NCBI RefSeq assembly: GCF_014647595.1
Contig: NZ_BMPM01000011.1
Location: forward strand, 62,001 to 126,000
From: Paenarthrobacter histidinolovorans
Lineage (GTDB): Bacteria; Actinomycetota; Actinomycetes; Actinomycetales; Micrococcaceae
Direction: 5' to 3'
DNA length: 64,000 nucleotides
Shown one piece after another: positions 24,917 to 33,102 of the stretch. Under the pieces are notes generated by a model, which saw nothing but the letters and a program-made list of their open reading frames with translations, had not been told where the DNA came from and did not search any database. The stretch's first letter is position 1. Each line of letters opens with the position of its first letter. The position numbers were made by a program, and so were the translations under genes.

Positions 24917-25791
24917 TGCGCGTTGCACTCGATCAACTGGTCAACTCCGCCCTTGCCTCGGGTTCCGCTGTTCCGGCCTTCACCTGCTACGACTTCACCA
25001 CCGCCCTGGCTGTTGTTTCGGCGGCGGAAGAAGCCCGGCTTGGCGTGATCCTGCTGGTCTCTCCCAAGACTGCTTCCACGCCGAACGGGCTGCGCCTGAT
25101 CTCCGCCCTCCGCGGCTTGGCTGACTCCGCCTCCGTTCAGGTCTCGGTCCAGTTGGACCATGCTTCGGACGTGTCCGTGATCCTCGCTTCCGTGGATGCC
25201 GGCGCAGATTCCGTTCTGGCGGATGGCTCCTCGCTTCCGCTGGAGGAAAACGTTGCCCTGGTCCGCGAGGTACGTGCCGCGCTGGACGCGGCGGGTCATG
25301 CCGACGTCGTGATGGAGGCGGAACTGGGGGGACTGGCAGGCGATGAGGACCGGGCGTTCGGCACCTCAGTGGAAGCGCGCGACGCCGGCGCTTCCGTCCA
25401 CGGCCTCACCGACCCCGCGCAGGTGGCCGGTTTCGTTGAACAAACGGGTGCCCAATTGCTGGCCGTCGCTGTGGGAAACGTGCACGGCAAGTACAAGGGT
25501 GAGCCAAACATCCGTTGGGATGTGCTGAAGCAGGTTGCCGAGCGGACCGAGGTCCCTCTGGTGCTCCACGGTGCCTCCGGAATCTCGGCCAGTGAGCTCG
25601 CCAAAGCTCCCGGGATGCAGGTTGGAAAAGTGAACTTCAACACGGAGCTGCGGACCGGGATCCTGGCCACGTTGGAGGCGGAAACAGCGGCATACCGGGC
25701 CGATGGCGAGAATTTGCAGGGATTGCTGGCCCGCTGGAACGGCTCGGCAGCGTCCTTTGCCGGGGCCACGCTGGAGCTGCTCCGCGCCTGA
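24916..25791 (+). CDS. class II (zinc-dependent) aldolase, fructose-bisphosphate/tagatose-bisphosphate type
   Basis: TIM-barrel aldolase of 291 residues. Zinc and catalytic residues are visible in VQLDHASDVS (catalytic Asp and zinc His), the Glu of MEAELGGLAGDED, VAVGNVHGKYKGEP and PLVLHGASGIS. KVNFNTELR is the phosphate-binding end. The ATG overlaps the permease stop (TGATG), so it is coupled. In the described tetronate pathways the last step is a decarboxylase of the OtnC type. This operon has an aldolase instead, suggesting a phosphorylated product that is cleaved to two smaller units, perhaps from a longer acid sugar (inference). Confidence 0.9.
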   Translation: MRVALDQLVNSALASGSAVPAFTCYDFTTALAVVSAAEEARLGVILLVSPKTASTPNGLRLISALRGLADSASVQVSVQLDHASDVSVILASVDAGADSVLADGSSLPLEENVALVREVRAALDAAGHADVVMEAELGGLAGDEDRAFGTSVEARDAGASVHGLTDPAQVAGFVEQTGAQLLAVAVGNVHGKYKGEPNIRWDVLKQVAERTEVPLVLHGASGISASELAKAPGMQVGKVNFNTELRTGILATLEAETAAYRADGENLQGLLARWNGSAASFAGATLELLRA

Positions 25792-25809
25792 CACGCAGCG
25801 CAGGAATAC

Positions 25810-25846
25810 AGGGAGGCTAGGATCAGACCATGATCCTGGCCTCCCT
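25810..25846 (+). promoter_or_regulatory. hairpin enclosing the ribosome site and start codon of the DUF1304 gene
   Basis: AGGGAGGCTAGGATCA at 25810-25825 pairs with 25831-25846 (16 positions, one of them G-U) around the loop GACCA. The AGGA of the ribosome site lies in the left arm and the ATG at 25830 sits at the edge of the loop, with codons 2-6 forming the right arm. The structure could restrict translation initiation, or could act as terminator for the aldolase operon, although no T tract follows. Confidence 0.55.
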
Positions 25847-26222
25847 GATTTTTGCCCTGATTGCTGCCCTTCTCCACGTTTACATCTTCACCATGGAGTC
25901 CATCACCTGGACGAAGCCCAAAACCTGGAAAACCTTCAGCATCACGTCCCAAGCCGAAGCCGAGACCACCAAGTCCTTGGCGTACAACCAGGGGTTCTAC
26001 AATCTCTTCCTCGCCATCGGGGCATTGGTCGGGATCGTCGCAGTAGCTATGGGGGCACCCCAGGTTGGTTGGACCCTCGTCTTCAGCAGTTGCGGATCGA
26101 TGCTTCTTGCGGCTCTGGTTCTCGCGGCGAGTGGCAAAAAGTACCTCCGGGCAGCGACCATCCAAGGCACGACGCCGCTGCTCGCCGTCGTGCTTGGCAT
26201 CCTGGCTGTGACGCTGGGTTAG
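25830..26222 (+). CDS. DUF1304 family membrane protein
   Basis: Small integral membrane protein of 130 residues with four predicted hydrophobic helices: LIFALIAALLHVYIFTMES, LFLAIGALVGIVAVAMG, LVFSSCGSMLLAALVLAA and TTPLLAVVLGILAVTL. The family signature is HVYIFTMESITW followed by NQGFYNLFLA. Function of DUF1304 proteins is not known. It stands alone after the aldolase gene and its start codon lies in a stable hairpin. Confidence 0.88.
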   Translation: MILASLIFALIAALLHVYIFTMESITWTKPKTWKTFSITSQAEAETTKSLAYNQGFYNLFLAIGALVGIVAVAMGAPQVGWTLVFSSCGSMLLAALVLAASGKKYLRAATIQGTTPLLAVVLGILAVTLG

Positions 26223-26252
26223 TTCTCCGGCTGGCTTAGTGTGCGGGCTGGC

Positions 26253-26672
26253 TTAGTGTTCCGGGGGCCCTGCCTGGGCTGCGGCGTCGTCCATCCACAG
26301 CACTTCCCAGTGGTGGCCGTCGAGGTCCCTGAAGGCCCGGCTGTACATGAAGCCGAGATCCTGCGGGTCATAGGTCTCCGAGCCGCCCGCTTCAAGGGCT
26401 TTGCCCGCCAACGCGTCTACGTCTTCACGGCTGTCGGCCGAAATGGCGACGATGGCCGCCGTCGAGTTCCTGGTATCTGCGATGGGCTGCTTGGTGAACT
26501 GGCTGAACTTGTCGTGCGTGAGCAGCATGGTGTAAATCGTGTCGCTGAAAACCACGCAAGCCGCGGTTTCGTCGGTGAAGTTCGGGTTGATCGTGTATCC
26601 AAGTGCTGTGTAGAAAGCCTTGGATGCCTCGAGGTCGCTGACAGGGAGATTCACGAAAATGGACGTAGTCAT
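26253..26672 (-). CDS. VOC family (glyoxalase-like) protein
   Basis: Protein of 139 residues with the vicinal-oxygen-chelate fold: SIFVNLPVSDLEASKAFYTALGY at the start and AFRDLDGHHWEVLWMD at the end, with the two beta-alpha-beta-beta-beta modules between. It matches the bleomycin-resistance/glyoxalase group related to YfaE-like lactoylglutathione lyases with MDDAAAQAGPPEH tail. Substrate cannot be assigned. Its 3' end faces the DUF1304 gene 30 bp away. Confidence 0.85.
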   Translation of the reverse strand: MTTSIFVNLPVSDLEASKAFYTALGYTINPNFTDETAACVVFSDTIYTMLLTHDKFSQFTKQPIADTRNSTAAIVAISADSREDVDALAGKALEAGGSETYDPQDLGFMYSRAFRDLDGHHWEVLWMDDAAAQAGPPEH

Positions 26673-26734
26673 GCGTCTGATCCTGCCGTTGTTTCAGCGT
26701 CCCGTCCAGAGCTGAGATGCGGCCATGTGGACAA

Positions 26735-27760
26735 TTACCGGCCGGGGTCTTCTCTCCACAACGGCAGAGGTATCACTTGGCGGCTGCGACCGGATTCATC
26801 CAGGATGTGGCCCAGCCTCTTGTACGTCCGTACCACCGCCTGTCGGGAGATGACGGCACTTCCGGGAGCCCGCTCTGCCAGTTCCCGTTCGTAGGTCTGG
26901 ACCTCCAGATAGTCGCGGACCCAGAGGGTCACCACCAGGTTCTGGGCCCCCAGGACCTGGGCGCTGAGGCGGCAGTTTGGCAGGGCAGCAAAGTAGCGGC
27001 CTACGTCGTCAACGAAGTGAGCCGGGACGTTGAGCACCAAAGTCACTTCCCGCAGGCCCTGCTGGGCCGATGTCGCCGTATCGCAGCGCAGGGAAATGTA
27101 GCCGGCAGCGAGGAACCGCTCCACCCGTCGTCGCGCCGTCTGTGGTGAAACTCCACAGGCGGTACCCAAATCCGCCCAACTGGCGCGTCCATCGTTCGCC
27201 AGCTCAGCCAAAAGCGCCGCATCCAGGCGGTCAGGTGAGTATCCCGCTTGCTCGGGCAATGGTTCAGCTGAGACCTGCCGTGCCCGGGCGGGCTCCAAGG
27301 TGCCACTGCGCCACTCCGAGGCCTGCCTGTACAGATTGGTGACAAAAACCACCTCGCGATGCGTGATTCCAGGCAGTCGGGGAAAGGAACCGGTGACGAT
27401 GTCGATCAGTTCCCGATGGCTGGACGCGAAGCAGTCCATGAAAATGTCGTGCGATCCGGTGACCAGGGAGACCGTGGCAAATGCCGGCTCCGCGCACAGT
27501 TGCTCGAGCAGTTCCTCGCTCTTGTCCGGCGTGGAAGACAGGTGGATGAAAGCCGACCAGCCCGCGTTGAGATAACGCTGACCGGGAGAGGGAGTGATCC
27601 ACGCCTGTCCTTCCTTGGCCAGCGCGTTCCAGCGCCGCGCAACGGTTGGCCCGGAGAGTCCCAGGGCGTCCGCGACCCGGCTCCAATCGGCCCGCGGATT
27701 AATCTGCAGGGCATTCACGATTTCGAGATCAAGCTCGGCGATCATGGCTGTTTCATTCAT
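26735..27760 (-). CDS. Lrp/AsnC family regulator with two AsnC modules
   Basis: Regulator of 341 residues, about twice the usual 150. It contains two successive HTH-plus-ligand modules: ELDLEIVNALQINPRADWSRVADALGLSGPTVARRWNAL with FIHLSSTPDKSEELLEQL, and RLDAALLAELANDGRASWADLGTACGVSPQTARRRVERF with VTLVLNVPAHFVDDVGRYFAALP. A tandem protein could act as an internal dimer. An earlier in-frame start lacks support, and 27760 precedes the domain directly. It is divergent from the MFS/M20 operon and probably controls it in response to an amino acid or acyl-amino acid. Confidence 0.9.
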   Translation of the reverse strand: MNETAMIAELDLEIVNALQINPRADWSRVADALGLSGPTVARRWNALAKEGQAWITPSPGQRYLNAGWSAFIHLSSTPDKSEELLEQLCAEPAFATVSLVTGSHDIFMDCFASSHRELIDIVTGSFPRLPGITHREVVFVTNLYRQASEWRSGTLEPARARQVSAEPLPEQAGYSPDRLDAALLAELANDGRASWADLGTACGVSPQTARRRVERFLAAGYISLRCDTATSAQQGLREVTLVLNVPAHFVDDVGRYFAALPNCRLSAQVLGAQNLVVTLWVRDYLEVQTYERELAERAPGSAVISRQAVVRTYKRLGHILDESGRSRQVIPLPLWREDPGR

Positions 27761-27888
27761 GCATACCCGCTCAGGATTGGTTTTTAACGATTCCCGGGCA
27801 AGTGTAATCGATCGATCTAACGTTGTGACTCGCATCACCAAGCCCCTCCCGCGGCGGCTCTAAACGGCCCAACACCCCAAGGAAGCAC

Positions 27889-29310
27889 ATGCCAAGCAAC
27901 ACAGCACCTCCGGCTCCGCCAATACTGACCCATCGGACCATCGCAGGAATGATCCTGGCCATGGCACTGATTGAATCGCTCAGCGGGGTCACGCAGGGCT
28001 ACCTCAACCCCATCCTCCCCGCCTTGGGACCGGTCTTCGAGATCGACGATCCCACCATCAATGGCATCTTCCTCATCTCCAACGTCAGTTTTGCCGTGCT
28101 CACCCCGATCATCTCCAGGCTTGGTGACAGCTACGGCTACAGATTGGTGCTGCGCTGGTCCACAGGAGTGGTGACGCTCGGTGTGCTTCAAATGGCACTG
28201 TGGCCGTCGTTGTGGACAGTGACTCTGGGCGTCGTCATGCTCACGTGCGTGGTGGGGTTCATCCCGTTGATGATGGGAATCCTTCGCGTCACCAGCCCTG
28301 CACATACCCGGACTGGCGTCAGTGTCATGATCGGCATGCTCATGATCATGGTGGGAGCCGGCGGACTTCTGGCCGGGATCGTGGGTGTCACCGACCCAAC
28401 ACTCGGCTTCTGGATCGCCGTGCCGTTCGCGGTGGTCGCCTTCGTCTGTTCCTTCTTACTGCCCGACGCCGGGGTCCCGACTCGTGAGGGCATCGCCCTT
28501 GCGCCGTTGTTGGCTTGCTCTCTCGGCCTGATTGGGTTTGTGGTGGCACTCTCCATGGCGCCGGAATGGGGCTGGCTGGACGCCCGCACGCTCACGGCCG
28601 GTTTACTGGGGCTCGCCCTGCTGGCCTACTGGGCAAGGCGTGATTTCCGCGCCACCCAGGGCAGGCGGTTCATGGACCTGCGCATGCTGGCCCTACCGCG
28701 CATCCGCGCAATTTCATTGGCCACGTTCTTCTTCGGCTTTGCGTCCATCAGCTACTTCGGAACCAACGGCATTTTCCTTCACTCCAACCCGGACAAGACG
28801 GGCTATGGGTTCGGCTTGAGCCCGCTCATGATCGCGATCGTCCTGGCCTTGGCTTCCGTTTTGTCGCTGGTTTCCTCGCTCCTCACCGCGAGGGCTCTCC
28901 GCCAGTTCGGAGAGCGCGCCACTTTGGTCTTCGCAGGAGTGCTGTTGGCCGCCGGCTTCCTCGTGATGTTGCTCGCCCACGGTTCGTTTGCCGGGTACTG
29001 CGCCGGGTTCGCCATGTTCAACCTGAGCCTGGGTATGTACCAGGCGGGCACGCGCTCACTGTCCGTTGAGGGGGTCCCCTTGGAAGAAACCTCGACGGCG
29101 GCCGGGCTGAACGAGTTGGCGTTGTCCGTGGGTATCGCGGTGGGGGCCGCAGTGGTGAAGCTGATCTCCTCCGCGTCAGCTGAATCGGGACATATCACCG
29201 AAACCGGATTGTTCTCCATCTGGGGAGCCTTGGCGGTTGCGGCCTTGGTGGCCGCAGGGGCCAGCGCCAGCTATCCCAAGCGCCCGGCTGCCGGGGTGAC
29301 GGCACGATGA
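27889..29310 (+). CDS. MFS transporter
   Basis: Major facilitator of 473 residues with about 14 hydrophobic segments. The loop 2-3 motif is ISRLGDSYGYRLVLR (a variant of the GxLaDrxGrkr motif), and ETSTAAGLNELALSVGIAVGAAVV lies late in the second half as in drug:H+ antiporter-2 proteins. The ATG has AAGGAAG upstream. Its stop overlaps the M20 hydrolase start (ATGA), indicating that the transporter and hydrolase serve one substrate. Divergent from the two-module AsnC regulator. Direction of transport is not decided by sequence. Confidence 0.88.
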   Translation: MPSNTAPPAPPILTHRTIAGMILAMALIESLSGVTQGYLNPILPALGPVFEIDDPTINGIFLISNVSFAVLTPIISRLGDSYGYRLVLRWSTGVVTLGVLQMALWPSLWTVTLGVVMLTCVVGFIPLMMGILRVTSPAHTRTGVSVMIGMLMIMVGAGGLLAGIVGVTDPTLGFWIAVPFAVVAFVCSFLLPDAGVPTREGIALAPLLACSLGLIGFVVALSMAPEWGWLDARTLTAGLLGLALLAYWARRDFRATQGRRFMDLRMLALPRIRAISLATFFFGFASISYFGTNGIFLHSNPDKTGYGFGLSPLMIAIVLALASVLSLVSSLLTARALRQFGERATLVFAGVLLAAGFLVMLLAHGSFAGYCAGFAMFNLSLGMYQAGTRSLSVEGVPLEETSTAAGLNELALSVGIAVGAAVVKLISSASAESGHITETGLFSIWGALAVAALVAAGASASYPKRPAAGVTAR

Positions 29311-30503
29311 CCGGACTCAACAGCGCCAGTTGCGGCACCGCCGTCGTACTCGCTTCCCCGGACGAAATCCGGGGCCTGCTGGAAAGCGCGGTCCACCGTT
29401 GGAAGCCGGACATCCTCGATCTCAGCCACGCCATCCATGCCGACCCGGAGCTCGGCGGCCAAGAGTTCCGGGCCGTCAAACGCGTTCGGAAGGTCCTGCG
29501 AAAGGCCGGTTTCAGCTTCGACGAGACGCAGCCGGCACAGCCCACGGCGTTCAGCGCGCGCTTCGGATCCGGTGAGCTGATGGTGGCTCTGTGTGTCGAA
29601 TACGACGCCCTGCCCGCCATTGGCCACGCCTGTGGCCACAACGTGAACGCGGGAAGCGCCGTGGGAGCGGCACTGGCGCTCGCCGCCGTCGCCGACCAGT
29701 TGGGGATCACCGTGAAAGTGCTGGGAACACCCGCGGAAGAGACCACCGGCGGCAAAGTGGACCTCATCGACCAAGGGTTCTTCAGCGACGTGTCCTTGGC
29801 CATGATGGCGCACGCGGCGGCAAGTGATGTTGCGGGCGGATCGTCGCTTGCCATGGGCATGTGGGATGTCCTTTTCGAGGGCCGCCCGGCCCACGCCGCC
29901 GCGGCTCCGTCGGAGGGCGTCAACGCCCTCGATGCCCTTGTGATCGCGCAGACGGCCATCGCCCTGGCCCGTCAGCAACTTCCTGCGGGCTCCATCGTTT
30001 CGCTGGTGGTCACCGAAGGCGGGAGCGCGGTGAACGTTATCCCGGAGCGCGCCCGCGCGAACATCGAAATGCGCGCTCCCAGTATCGAAAACCTGAAGAT
30101 CATTCAAAGCAAAGTGCGGCGTTGCCTGGAAGGTGGAGCCCACGCCAGCGGATGCACGCTCCAGGTGACGCCCTCCGGCAACGCCTATGCCGAACTGTGC
30201 CAGGACCCGTTCCTCTCCGAGGCCTACCGGGATGCGATGACGGCCAGGGGCAGGGAAGTCATTTTCAGCGCTGAGCCTGTGGCTTCGACCGACATGGGCA
30301 ACGTTTCCCAAGTTGTACCGAGCATTCACCCCATGGTCGGTTACGACGTCCGTGGGGCCGCTCATCACACTGCAGAGTTCGCTGCCTTCGGGGCATCGGC
30401 GGGAGCCGATAGAGCGGTTCTTGACGGATCCTTCGGATTGGCGGCGGCAGCATGCGCCGCTGCTCTGGACCCGGCGCAAAGGGAGCGCCTCCTCCGTACG
30501 TAG
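29307..30503 (+). CDS. M20 family amidohydrolase (aminoacylase/aminobenzoyl-glutamate hydrolase type)
   Basis: Zinc amidohydrolase of 398 residues. Metal motifs are LSHAIHADPELGGQEF at the N-terminus, HACGHNVNAG, PAEETTGGKVDLID and, in the small dimerisation domain, FEGRPAHAAAAPSEGVNALDA. The last ligand region is HHTAEFAAFGAS. It belongs to the M20D branch that cleaves N-acyl amino acids, p-aminobenzoyl-glutamate or indole-acetyl amino acids. Coupled to the MFS gene by ATGA. Together with the AsnC regulator it probably handles an N-acylated amino acid or peptide-like compound. Confidence 0.9.
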   Translation: MTGLNSASCGTAVVLASPDEIRGLLESAVHRWKPDILDLSHAIHADPELGGQEFRAVKRVRKVLRKAGFSFDETQPAQPTAFSARFGSGELMVALCVEYDALPAIGHACGHNVNAGSAVGAALALAAVADQLGITVKVLGTPAEETTGGKVDLIDQGFFSDVSLAMMAHAAASDVAGGSSLAMGMWDVLFEGRPAHAAAAPSEGVNALDALVIAQTAIALARQQLPAGSIVSLVVTEGGSAVNVIPERARANIEMRAPSIENLKIIQSKVRRCLEGGAHASGCTLQVTPSGNAYAELCQDPFLSEAYRDAMTARGREVIFSAEPVASTDMGNVSQVVPSIHPMVGYDVRGAAHHTAEFAAFGASAGADRAVLDGSFGLAAAACAAALDPAQRERLLRT

Positions 30504-30606
30504 CCGCCAAAAGGGCCACCCTTCTGGCTCCGCTGCTTCTCCGGGCGGACAATGGAGTCAGCACACCCGGAGTGAGCACCCGGGTGCTGGCCTGGTAGGG
30601 AGAGCC

Positions 30607-31959
30607 ATGGAAAGGCGCGCGTTTCCTGCGGTGAGCCAAACGGCTGCGCAGAGGGATCCGGCGATCGACCTTGTCCGGTTCACGTGCCTGCTCCTGGTGG
30701 TGGCCGCCCATTGCATGATGGTGAGTCCTGTCCTGCGCAGGGACGGAACAGTCGAGACCCGGAACGTGCTCATGGAGCAGGGGTGGTTCACGCCCGTGCT
30801 CTGGGTCCTGATGATCGTTCCGCTGTTCTTCGTTCTGGGCGGCGTCACCGGACTCCAGTCGTGGCGTCGCTTGAAGGTAACCGGCGGGACCGGGTTCGAC
30901 TTCGCCCAACTCCGCCTTCTGCGGCTGGTACGTCCGGCCATGGCCCTGCTTGCCGTCATGTGGGGAGGGCTGTGGATCGCGCTGCTGCTGGGTGTCCATC
31001 CGCAAGTCATCCAGTTGATGACTGCCGGAGCCGCGATGCCGCTGTGGTTCCTTGCCGCGTACCTCACAGCCCAGCTCAGCATCCCGCTATTGGCAAGATT
31101 CCATGGACGTGCGCCGTTGCTGACATTCGGGGTTCTGGTGGCTTTCATCATCACCATCGACTCGCTCCGCGGCGCCATTCCCGTGCTGGCCTTTACCAAC
31201 ATGATTTTCGTGTGGTGCGCCGTGCAGCAGCTGGGATTCTTCAAGGCCGACGGCTTCTTCAAGCACCGCAGCCGCACCTGGCTGGTGGGCGCCATCATCT
31301 GCAGCAACCTCCTCCTGGGACTTGTCACCGGAGTCGGTGTATATCCGGGGAACATGGTGGTGAACATCAATCCACCCAACTTGTGCCTGCTTCTGTTGGG
31401 CATTTCCCAGACGGCCACCCTGCAACTCCTGGCCGGCGGAGCACGATGGCTCGCCGAAGTTCGGTGGATCCGCGCGGTGATTGCCGTGGCTGGTCGCCGC
31501 TCCATGACCGTTTATCTATGGCACCTTCCTGTCCTGGTTGGCATGTCCGGCTTGTTGTTGCTCACCGACCTGCCCAGGCCGGTGGCGGAAACGGCTGAGT
31601 GGTGGTGGGCCCGCATCCCCGTCTTCTTCGCCGTTGTTGCACTGCTCGTCCCGGTGATACTGCTTTTCGGCAGGCTGGAGGATCGCCCCATGGCAGCCAG
31701 CCACGCCCGAGGCCCGGCGCGGGCCGCCGTGGTGACGGCCGCCGTCGTCGTTTTTGTCCCTGTGGCTGACGCCGCCTTCAACGGTCTGACGCTCGCCTTG
31801 CTGGGTGGGGGAGCGGCGTGCTTCGCGCTGTCCGTCCTGCTTTTGGGCAGGGTACCGACGCCGGCCCTCCCGCCGGCGGAGGCAGAACCTGCCGAAGCGC
31901 AGCAGGCGACCCCGGTTACGTTGCCAGCACACGATTTACGTGCCAATCTCGAACCATGA
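30607..31959 (+). CDS. membrane acyltransferase family protein (acyltransferase 3/OafA-like)
   Basis: Polytopic membrane protein of 450 residues with about 10-11 hydrophobic helices. The opening RDPAIDLVRFTCLLLVVAAHCMMV is the acyltransferase-3 motif with the catalytic His in TM1, and RRSMTVYLWHLPVLVGMSGLL is the conserved late motif. The ATG at 30607 has GGGAGAG upstream and precedes the first motif. In-frame sequence further upstream belongs to the M20 gene region. Family members acylate sugars or lipids at the cell surface. The stop overlaps the next GNAT-like gene by ATGA. Confidence 0.87.
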   Translation: MERRAFPAVSQTAAQRDPAIDLVRFTCLLLVVAAHCMMVSPVLRRDGTVETRNVLMEQGWFTPVLWVLMIVPLFFVLGGVTGLQSWRRLKVTGGTGFDFAQLRLLRLVRPAMALLAVMWGGLWIALLLGVHPQVIQLMTAGAAMPLWFLAAYLTAQLSIPLLARFHGRAPLLTFGVLVAFIITIDSLRGAIPVLAFTNMIFVWCAVQQLGFFKADGFFKHRSRTWLVGAIICSNLLLGLVTGVGVYPGNMVVNINPPNLCLLLLGISQTATLQLLAGGARWLAEVRWIRAVIAVAGRRSMTVYLWHLPVLVGMSGLLLLTDLPRPVAETAEWWWARIPVFFAVVALLVPVILLFGRLEDRPMAASHARGPARAAVVTAAVVVFVPVADAAFNGLTLALLGGGAACFALSVLLLGRVPTPALPPAEAEPAEAQQATPVTLPAHDLRANLEP

Positions 31960-32318
31960 CCGAGAATACGGATTCACTGGCCGAGTCGTTCCGCCCTGGC
32001 GTTACTACCTTGCGCAACGACAAGTTCCACCGCTACGAGTTGCACGTAGACGGGGAGTTGGCGGTGATTTCGCAGTTCCTGGACAGGCCCGGTCACATCG
32101 ATTTCATCCACACCGAGACGAGATCCCAGTTCAAGGGGCAAGGCCTGGCCAACGTTCTGGCACACTTTGCCCTGGACGACGTCGTGGCCTCGGGAAAGCG
32201 CATCATTCCGCACTGCCCGTTCATTGCCGGGTACCTGAAAAAGCACGAAGGCTACGAGCAGGACGTGGACTGGCCCAAGGAAAAGCCCGCCGTTGAATCG
32301 GAAGCAGACAACAACTAA
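31956..32318 (+). CDS. GNAT family N-acetyltransferase (YjdJ-like, PF14542 type)
   Basis: Compact acetyltransferase-like protein of 120 residues. The core is RYELHVDGELAVISQFLDRPGHIDFIHTETRSQFKGQGLANVLAHFALDDVVASGKRIIPHCPFIAGYLKKH, where the QFKGQGLA loop binds acetyl-CoA and the CPFI..YLKKHPEY-like end is diagnostic of the short YjdJ group. Substrate unknown. It is coupled to the acyltransferase by ATGA and convergent with a minus-strand gene ten bases away. Confidence 0.85.
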   Translation: MTENTDSLAESFRPGVTTLRNDKFHRYELHVDGELAVISQFLDRPGHIDFIHTETRSQFKGQGLANVLAHFALDDVVASGKRIIPHCPFIAGYLKKHEGYEQDVDWPKEKPAVESEADNN

Positions 32319-32328
32319 CCACGTGGAA

Positions 32329-32982
32329 TCAGCCGCCCCGGACGCCCGGCGCTTGGGGTTTTCGCCGCGGCGATACTGACGTGACGGTTGCCGAGGTCCA
32401 GAAGCCCAGGCCAGGCCGCGCTGAACGGGAAGGCCAGTCCAGCCAGGCACCTGAGAGTGCCACGATGGCATCTTGTTCGTCGACGACTTCCTGGCCGAGG
32501 CACCACGCGCGGACCTGCATGGCACTCACCAGGCTCCCCCCGTGGACGTGGTCTGCCTCTGTGACGCGATAGGAGAAGCTTCGCATCACCCCTTCCCCTG
32601 GAGCCAGGGAGCCGACGGACAGATGGTGGCGGTTCGGGCTGGAGGTGTAAGCGAGGGATTCCATGGCCTCGTTGGTGAAGGACCGTGGAATAAGACGAAT
32701 GTTACGAAGATGGCAGGTGGAGTCGTTCATGATCCATGCCGTGAAGATCACCGTCTCTCCTGCCAGGGCCGTGGACTTGTCTGCACCATGGATCAGCGTC
32801 ACGGATTTTGATCGCCCGACCAGGGAGGGGCAACCATAGCGCCGGGCGGGGGCGGCCGGTGTTGCCGCACTTCGGAGCGGCACAATGGCCCCCGCGCGCG
32901 TGGAACGAACCATCCTGGTCAACGAAGACCGCCCTCTGAAACCCCTGAGCGCCCGCCCGCGGCCGGATTTGAAAAACTTCAT
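32329..32982 (-). CDS. DUF11-like domain protein, start uncertain
   Basis: Protein of up to 217 residues. Residues about 65-180 look like one DUF11-type beta-sandwich: ALAGETVIFTAWIMNDSTCHLRNI, SVGSLAPGEGVMRSFSYRVTEADHVHGGSLVSAMQVRA, mirroring the four repeats in the large protein at 34980-38141. No clear signal peptide is seen. The N-terminal 60 residues are Arg-rich and may not be coding, and starts at 32982 or 32913 are both possible without a good ribosome site. It is divergent from the sigma-factor fusion, so it belongs to the same surface locus. It could also be a remnant of a larger adhesin. Confidence 0.55.
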   Translation of the reverse strand: MKFFKSGRGRALRGFRGRSSLTRMVRSTRAGAIVPLRSAATPAAPARRYGCPSLVGRSKSVTLIHGADKSTALAGETVIFTAWIMNDSTCHLRNIRLIPRSFTNEAMESLAYTSSPNRHHLSVGSLAPGEGVMRSFSYRVTEADHVHGGSLVSAMQVRAWCLGQEVVDEQDAIVALSGAWLDWPSRSARPGLGFWTSATVTSVSPRRKPQAPGVRGG

Positions 32983-33102
32983 GCTTGTTAGTGGTGGTCG
33001 GCGCGGTTTTGTGTCGCCAATTCGACGAAAATTTTCGCCCCTTATAGTCCTAAGTAACCTGTTATTCAAGTCAATTTGCAACCTGATGTCACACTATTGT
33101 TT

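Noticed and set aside
27800..27822. AsnC operator at the ATCGATCGAT stretch
   Set aside because: The palindrome is a simple GATC repeat without symmetric flanks or a second copy, so it is too weak to list.
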